Positions 60,015 through 64,000 of a stretch of DNA of 64,000 nt are shown one piece after another; the first letter of the stretch is position 1; each line of letters opens with the position of its first letter. The notes under the pieces are model-generated. The model saw only the letters and a list, made by a program, of their open reading frames with translations. It did not search any database and was not told the DNA's origin. A program made the position numbers and the translations under genes. This DNA is from Brachybacterium sacelli (lineage in GTDB: Bacteria; Actinomycetota; Actinomycetes; Actinomycetales; Dermabacteraceae), in assembly GCF_017876545.1 (NCBI RefSeq), contig NZ_JAGIOD010000001.1:1426001-1490000 (forward strand). Direction: 5' to 3'.

Positions 60015-61394
60015 ATGCATCCCACCCGTCCGCGCCCGCGCTCCACCGGCGCGCCCGCCCCGTCCCGTCGGCACCTCCTGGGCGCCGGCCTCGTGGCTGC
60101 GGGCGTCCCGCTGCTCGGGGGCTGCTTCGGTCTCGGTGACACCACCGGACTCGTCCTCGAGCAGCCCGGTGGTGATGTGCCGGAGCAGTTCAAGGACCGC
60201 CAGCGGGTGGTCATCTGGAGCTCGTACACCGAGCACAACGCCGAGGTGATCCAGGCGAACCTCGACGCCTTCCACGAGGAGCAGGACGACATCTTCTGCG
60301 AGGTGCAGATCTTCGACAGCTACGAGGGTGTCGAGTCCAAGCTCGCCGCGAGCCTGCAGGCCCGTCAGGTCCCGGACATCGCCGTCCTCAGCGACGTGAT
60401 CTGGAACCGCTTCTACCTCGCCGAGACTCTCGAGCCGCTGACCGGATATTTCGACGACTCCTTCGGCACCGACAGCTTCCATGACCGATTCCTCGCCGAG
60501 GGCACCGTGAAGGACGACATCTGGTGGATCCCGTTCGGTCGCTCCACGCCGCTGTTCTACTACAACCGCGAGGTGTTCGCCGCCGCGGGGCTTCCCGACC
60601 GGGCCCCCGAGACCTACACCGAGTACGCCGAGTGGGGGCGCGAGCTCGCCGGCTTCACGTTCGAGGGCAACGAGGTCGCGATGCGCGGGTACATCGGCGG
60701 TGACGACTGGTACTTCCAGGGATCGATCTGGGCGTTCGGCGGCGCCTACTCCGACGGCCTGACGATGACGCTGACGACGGACGAGTCGATCGCCGCGCTC
60801 GAGTACGACCGGGCGTTCATCCACGACGACAACTCCGGTTACCTGGCAGCCGATGCCAAGGGCGACTTCGTCTCCGGGGCCTGCGCCAGCGTGCTGGAAT
60901 CGACGGGCTCCCTCTCCGGGATCAAGGAGGCCGCGACCTTCGATTTCGGCTGCGGCTTCCTGCCTCGGGAGGAGGGCGCCGGCGTCCCGACCGGTGGGGG
61001 AGGGCTGTCGATCATGAAGTACGCCTCCGAGCAGCGCAAGCAGGCCGCCTGGGAGGTCATCAAATACCTCAGCAGCGGCGAGGCCTCGGTGAACTGGACG
61101 CTGGGCAGCGGCTACGTGCCCACGACGAAGGCGGCGATGGAGTCCCCCGAGATCGCAGCCCGCGCCGCCGGGGATCCCAACTACCAGGTCGCCATCGACC
61201 AGCTGGAGATCGCCCAGGGTCCCGACGTCGCACGCCGCTACGTGCCGGAGACGTTGGTCGAGGCGAAGGACGCCATCCAGTCGGTCTACTCGGCAGGCGA
61301 GAACGCCGAGGACGTGCTGATCCGGATGGAGAAGGAGCTCGAGCCCGCCATCGACCGGGTCCGGGAGAAGTACGAACAGAGAGTGGGAGAGTAG
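60015..61394 (+). CDS. ugpB: UgpB-like glycerol-3-phosphate-binding lipoprotein
   Basis: The 459-residue receptor has a twin-arginine signal (SRRHLLGAGLVAAG) and lipobox LLGGC. UgpB-like features are STPLFYYNREVF, the CASVLESTGSLSGIKE stretch, the GFLPREEG loop and GSGYVPTTKAAM. CAGGAG precedes ATG 60015. It captures glycerol-3-phosphate or glycerophosphodiesters at the cell surface for the UgpA/E-like channel. It is followed after three bases by a phosphodiesterase gene. Confidence 0.8.
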   Translation: MHPTRPRPRSTGAPAPSRRHLLGAGLVAAGVPLLGGCFGLGDTTGLVLEQPGGDVPEQFKDRQRVVIWSSYTEHNAEVIQANLDAFHEEQDDIFCEVQIFDSYEGVESKLAASLQARQVPDIAVLSDVIWNRFYLAETLEPLTGYFDDSFGTDSFHDRFLAEGTVKDDIWWIPFGRSTPLFYYNREVFAAAGLPDRAPETYTEYAEWGRELAGFTFEGNEVAMRGYIGGDDWYFQGSIWAFGGAYSDGLTMTLTTDESIAALEYDRAFIHDDNSGYLAADAKGDFVSGACASVLESTGSLSGIKEAATFDFGCGFLPREEGAGVPTGGGGLSIMKYASEQRKQAAWEVIKYLSSGEASVNWTLGSGYVPTTKAAMESPEIAARAAGDPNYQVAIDQLEIAQGPDVARRYVPETLVEAKDAIQSVYSAGENAEDVLIRMEKELEPAIDRVREKYEQRVGE

Positions 61395-61397
61395 GCC

Positions 61398-62126
61398 ATG
61401 GCAAGGATGCTGATCGTGGGACATCGAGGCGCGATGGCGCATGCGCCGGAGAACAGTCTGGAGTCGTATGCGCTGGCGGAGGAGATCGGCGTCGACGAGA
61501 TCGAGCTCGACGTACGGCTCAGCGCCGATGAGGAGCTTTTCCTCCTGCACGACGCGACCCTCGACCGCACGGCGGGGGACGACTCGGCGCGCGGCCGCGG
61601 ACCCGCCGCGGAGATGACTCTCGCCGAGCTGCAGGCGGTGGTCCTCGACTCGGGCCGCGGGGTGGTCTCGCTCGCGGAGATGTACGACGCGACCAGTACG
61701 GTCATCCAGCTGGAGATCAAGGCCCCGGAGACGGTGAAGCACCTGGCGGACTTCTTCGCCGCCCGTCCGGAGGCCGCTGCTCGCACCTACCTGATGAGCT
61801 TCGATGCGGATGCGCTGCGGGAGGCCTCGGAGCGGATGCCCGACATCCGTCGCGGCATCATCCGACACAGCGTGGAGACGGCGAATGCTTTCGACGGCGG
61901 GTGGGAAGGACTCGTCAAGTACACGCGGGCCTCCCGCTTCGCCACCGGGTTCGAAGGGCTGAGCGAGGAGATCGCCGACGCGGTCCGCGAGCGCGGGCTC
62001 GAGCTGCACGTGTGGCCGCTGCGCACGATCGAGCACATGCGCCGGGCCGTGGCACTGGGCGCCGACGGCACCACCTCGGATGATCCGGCGACCGCCCAGC
62101 AGTGGCTGCGCGAGGTCGGCCCCTGA
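61398..62126 (+). CDS. ugpQ: glycerophosphodiester phosphodiesterase, UgpQ-like
   Basis: The 242-residue TIM-barrel enzyme has the GDPD signatures GHRGAMAHAPENS (residues 8-20; His9, Arg10, Glu18), EIELDVRLSADEELFLLHD (metal-binding Glu/Asp and catalytic His) and VIQLEIKAPE. It hydrolyses glycerophosphodiesters to glycerol-3-phosphate and an alcohol. There is no signal peptide, so it acts in the cytoplasm after import, as UgpQ does. It is the last gene of the operon. Confidence 0.9.
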   Translation: MARMLIVGHRGAMAHAPENSLESYALAEEIGVDEIELDVRLSADEELFLLHDATLDRTAGDDSARGRGPAAEMTLAELQAVVLDSGRGVVSLAEMYDATSTVIQLEIKAPETVKHLADFFAARPEAAARTYLMSFDADALREASERMPDIRRGIIRHSVETANAFDGGWEGLVKYTRASRFATGFEGLSEEIADAVRERGLELHVWPLRTIEHMRRAVALGADGTTSDDPATAQQWLREVGP

Positions 62127-62138
62127 AAGCTTTCCAGG

Positions 62139-62167
62139 GGTGCACATATGCGGCGTTAACATGCACC
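62139..62167. promoter_or_regulatory. inverted repeat GGTGCA-N17-TGCACC at SorC gene
   Basis: GGTGCA (62139-62144) and TGCACC (62162-62167) are exact inverted arms that bracket the likely -10 region (GTTAAC) of the SorC-type gene and end two bases before its GTG start. Autoregulation is inferred. Confidence 0.45.
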
Positions 62168-62168
62168 T

Positions 62169-63107
62169 GTGAGCGCATCGTTGTCCCTGGACCAGCAGAT
62201 TCTCCACGTCTACGTCGCCGTGCAGAACCTCGCCCATGGCCGCACGGTCAACGAGATCGCTGCGGAGATCGGGAAGTCGCGCTTCGTGACCGCCCGTATG
62301 GTCCGACGGGCTCGCGATCTCGGCCTCATCGAAGTGCGGGCGACGGTGGAGGACCCGATCGACGTCGAGCTCTCCACGCGGCTCGCCCAGAGCTATGGCC
62401 TTCAGTCCGCCCTCGTCGTGGCCTCCCGGTCCGCTCAGGTGCTCGAGGTGCGCAGGGCGATCGCCTCCATCACGGCGCGGTACCTCCAGGACACGGTGGT
62501 CGAGGACGACGTCCTCGGCTTCACCCCGGGCCGGACGCTCGTGCTCGCCTCCCGGGCGGTCCCGTCACTGCCCTGGGCCGATGTGGTGCAGCTGACGGGG
62601 GTGGGCTGGTCCCGTCTGGAGGACGGCGTCGAGGTGATCTCGAACATCGGCCGTGCCACCGGGGGCGCCACCTACCCGCTGTACGTGCCGATCCTCATCG
62701 ACCCGGAGGCCCGGCCGATCCTCAGGCATCCGGTGATCAAGGAAGCGATGGGGCGGTTCCGCCACGCCACCAAGGCGTTCCTCACCATCGGCGGCTGGCC
62801 GGATTCCTCGCTGCTGGCGCAGATCCTCACGGAGAGCGGGGAACGGGAGGCGTTCGAGGCGCGCGGCGTGGTGGCCGAGATCGGCACCAATCTGCTCGAC
62901 ATCGACGGGAACTCCGTCAGCGGCCTCGAGAACCGATTCATCGGCATCTCGGAGAAGGATCTGCTCGACGTGCCGCTGCGGGTCGCGATCGGTGGCGGGG
63001 CAGGCAAGGAGCGCGCGGTCCTGGCCACCCTGCGCTCCGGGCTGGCCCACGTGGTCATCACCGATGTCCGCTCCGCCGAGCTGGCCCTGGTGGCGCAGGA
63101 GGGGTGA
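62169..63107 (+). CDS. SorC-family sugar-responsive regulator
   Basis: The 312-residue protein has an N-terminal HTH (VNEIAAEIGKSRFVTARMVRRARDLGLI, residues ~28-55) and a large NagB-like phosphosugar-binding domain with GRATGGATYPLYVPILID and GIGGG-type loops (VAIGGGAGKERAVLATL). GTG 62169 lacks a Shine-Dalgarno and follows a -10-like TTAACA closely, so the mRNA may be leaderless. It lies 42 bases after the ugp-like operon and may sense a phosphorylated metabolite from it. Confidence 0.8.
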   Translation: MSASLSLDQQILHVYVAVQNLAHGRTVNEIAAEIGKSRFVTARMVRRARDLGLIEVRATVEDPIDVELSTRLAQSYGLQSALVVASRSAQVLEVRRAIASITARYLQDTVVEDDVLGFTPGRTLVLASRAVPSLPWADVVQLTGVGWSRLEDGVEVISNIGRATGGATYPLYVPILIDPEARPILRHPVIKEAMGRFRHATKAFLTIGGWPDSSLLAQILTESGEREAFEARGVVAEIGTNLLDIDGNSVSGLENRFIGISEKDLLDVPLRVAIGGGAGKERAVLATLRSGLAHVVITDVRSAELALVAQEG

Positions 63108-63167
63108 CGGCGCAGGCGGCGGGGTATTGCGTGCCGTCTGTGGATCCGACCTTTCTGCATGTGGTCC

Positions 63168-63226
63168 TTGTCACACCCGGCGAGGCGTCGTAGTGTCGGT
63201 CTACGCGCAGCGTCTACGCGAGTAGA
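63168..63226 (+). promoter_or_regulatory. promoter and LacI-type operator of the terminal LacI gene
   Basis: TTGTCA (63168-63173) and TAGTGT (63191-63196) are separated by exactly 17 bp. The predicted start site falls at about 63203. An inverted repeat TCTAC-GCGA-GTAGA lies at 63213-63226, and GTCTACGCG occurs twice (63199 and 63212). A repressor bound here would block early transcription, fitting LacI autoregulation. Confidence 0.55.
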
Positions 63227-63265
63227 TGCGAGGGGCGAGCACAATCGCTATCGAGGAAGTGGCCC

Positions 63266-64000
63266 ATGTCCAGAGCCCTCAGGGCTACAGACGATCATGA
63301 TGTCCCCCAGGGGCCTGCGGAACCCGACCTTGCCTCCGGTCGTCCCGTCCGTGGCGCGCGGAGGGTGACTCGCGCCGACGTGGCCCTCGCTGCAGGGACG
63401 TCCACTGCCGTGGTCAGTTATGTGCTCAATGACGGTCCTCGGCCGGTCGCTCCCGCGACGCGGCGCCGGGTGCTCGAGGCGGTTGCGGCCACGGGGTACA
63501 GACCGGACAGCATCGCCAGGGCTCTCGCGTCGGGAGCAACGCGGACACTCGGACTCATCGTCCCGGACCTGTCCAACCCCTTCTTCACCGCGCTGGGCCA
63601 CTCCTTGGAGGACGTGGCCTCGAATGTCGGGCTGGTCTTCCTGCTCGGCGATTCCGCCGAGGATGCGGTGCGCCAAGAGGATCTCATCCAGAGCTTCATC
63701 AGCCGTCGTGTCGACGGCCTGGTCGTGGTGCCGGTCGACGAGGAGACCGAACTGTCCTCCGCGCGGGATGCCGGAATCCCTGTCGTACTGCTCGATCGGA
63801 CTCTGGCGGAACCCGAGATCAGCACCGTCGGCATCGACAACGTGGAAGCTGCCCGCGTCGCCACCGAGCACCTCATCGGCCATGGGCGTACGGACATCGG
63901 CCTGGTGAGCGGACCGAGCTCCCTCGTCACTGCCGAAGCTCGTGCACAGGGTTGGGAGGTCGCTCTTCGCAGCGCCGGACTCCCGGTGGATCCCCGCCGG
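63266..64000 (+). CDS. LacI-family transcriptional regulator, truncated by window end
   Basis: The frame is open for 245 codons from ATG 63266 to the last base. A 34-residue non-conserved N-terminus precedes the LacI HTH (RVTRADVALAAGTSTAVVSYVL) and hinge (RPDSIARALASG). The ligand-binding core follows with LGLIVPDLSNPFF and RVDGLVVVPVDEE. GAGGAAG precedes the ATG; GTG 63368 at the HTH itself is an alternative start. The C-terminal ~100 residues lie outside the window. Confidence 0.85.
   Translation, partial: MSRALRATDDHDVPQGPAEPDLASGRPVRGARRVTRADVALAAGTSTAVVSYVLNDGPRPVAPATRRRVLEAVAATGYRPDSIARALASGATRTLGLIVPDLSNPFFTALGHSLEDVASNVGLVFLLGDSAEDAVRQEDLIQSFISRRVDGLVVVPVDEETELSSARDAGIPVVLLDRTLAEPEISTVGIDNVEAARVATEHLIGHGRTDIGLVSGPSSLVTAEARAQGWEVALRSAGLPVDPRR

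Noticed and set aside
59946..62237. 763-codon minus-strand frame opposite the ugpB and ugpQ-like genes
   Set aside because: Shadow of two well-supported genes; no ribosome site, and low-complexity translation.
1..64000. tRNA, rRNA or riboswitch genes
   Set aside because: Scanning by eye found no T-arm GGTTCGAATCC-type motif with a CCA-ready acceptor stem, no rRNA core sequence and no recognisable riboswitch core; absence is by inspection only.

Overview
The window is high-GC (about 70 %) DNA from a Gram-positive actinobacterium. The signs are strong G/C third-position bias, frequent GTG starts, many ATGA/GTGA stop-start overlaps, several starts that look leaderless, and an actinobacterial gene repertoire. 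The best guess is a member of the Dermabacteraceae such as Brachybacterium, but this is inference from gene content only. No rRNA, tRNA or CRISPR array was recognised. Nearly all of the window is accessory catabolic and transport DNA with local regulators.

Layout. 1-7000: the tail of a YheO-type regulator, a membrane protein, a peptidase E, a PLP enzyme of the D-threonine aldolase/amino-acid deaminase type, a beta-carbonic anhydrase, a PIF1-like helicase carrying a BRCT domain, and a small membrane protein. 7200-10308: a three-gene phenolic-lipid operon (type III PKS, methyltransferase, FAD hydroxylase) in the srsABC order. 10387-20214: an enolase-superfamily dehydratase and a creatininase-family hydrolase, a divergent ROK protein, a complete peptide/opine-type ABC importer, a divergent IclR-type regulator and a serine hydrolase. 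20192-23330: a sugar-type ABC importer without an ATPase. 23649-25829: a 16-bp minisatellite, an amidase, a small GatC-like protein and an internally deleted amino-acid permease. 25983-29829: a conserved hypothetical protein, an MDR oxidoreductase and a proline-racemase-family protein with a Ser/Thr catalytic pair.

30131-35889 is a self-contained module (epimerase, MHS-type MFS transporter, large FAD oxidoreductase, IclR regulator). It lies between two gene-poor scars, the right one resembling an IS21-type end. 36245-42733: a GH116-like glycosidase with its own sugar ABC importer and a membrane protein. 43334-52328: an eight-gene run encoding a peptide-type ABC importer with fused ATPases, an XRE-TetR fusion regulator, and a three-enzyme set matching carnitine catabolism (BKACE, carnitine dehydrogenase, thioesterase). 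A repeat-rich 492-bp intergenic region with a perfect 22-bp-arm hairpin follows, then a serine hydrolase. 54028-57848: a LacI regulator and two unknown proteins, divergent from an MHS transporter. 58021-62126: a Ugp-like glycerol-3-phosphate/glycerophosphodiester importer with a phosphodiesterase. 62169-64000: a SorC-type regulator and a truncated LacI regulator with a well-formed promoter and operator.

How it works together: most blocks follow the same plan, a local regulator next to a Tat-type lipoprotein solute receptor, two permeases and one or more degradative enzymes. The three sugar-type importers have no ATPase of their own and probably borrow a shared one encoded elsewhere. The two peptide-type importers carry their own.
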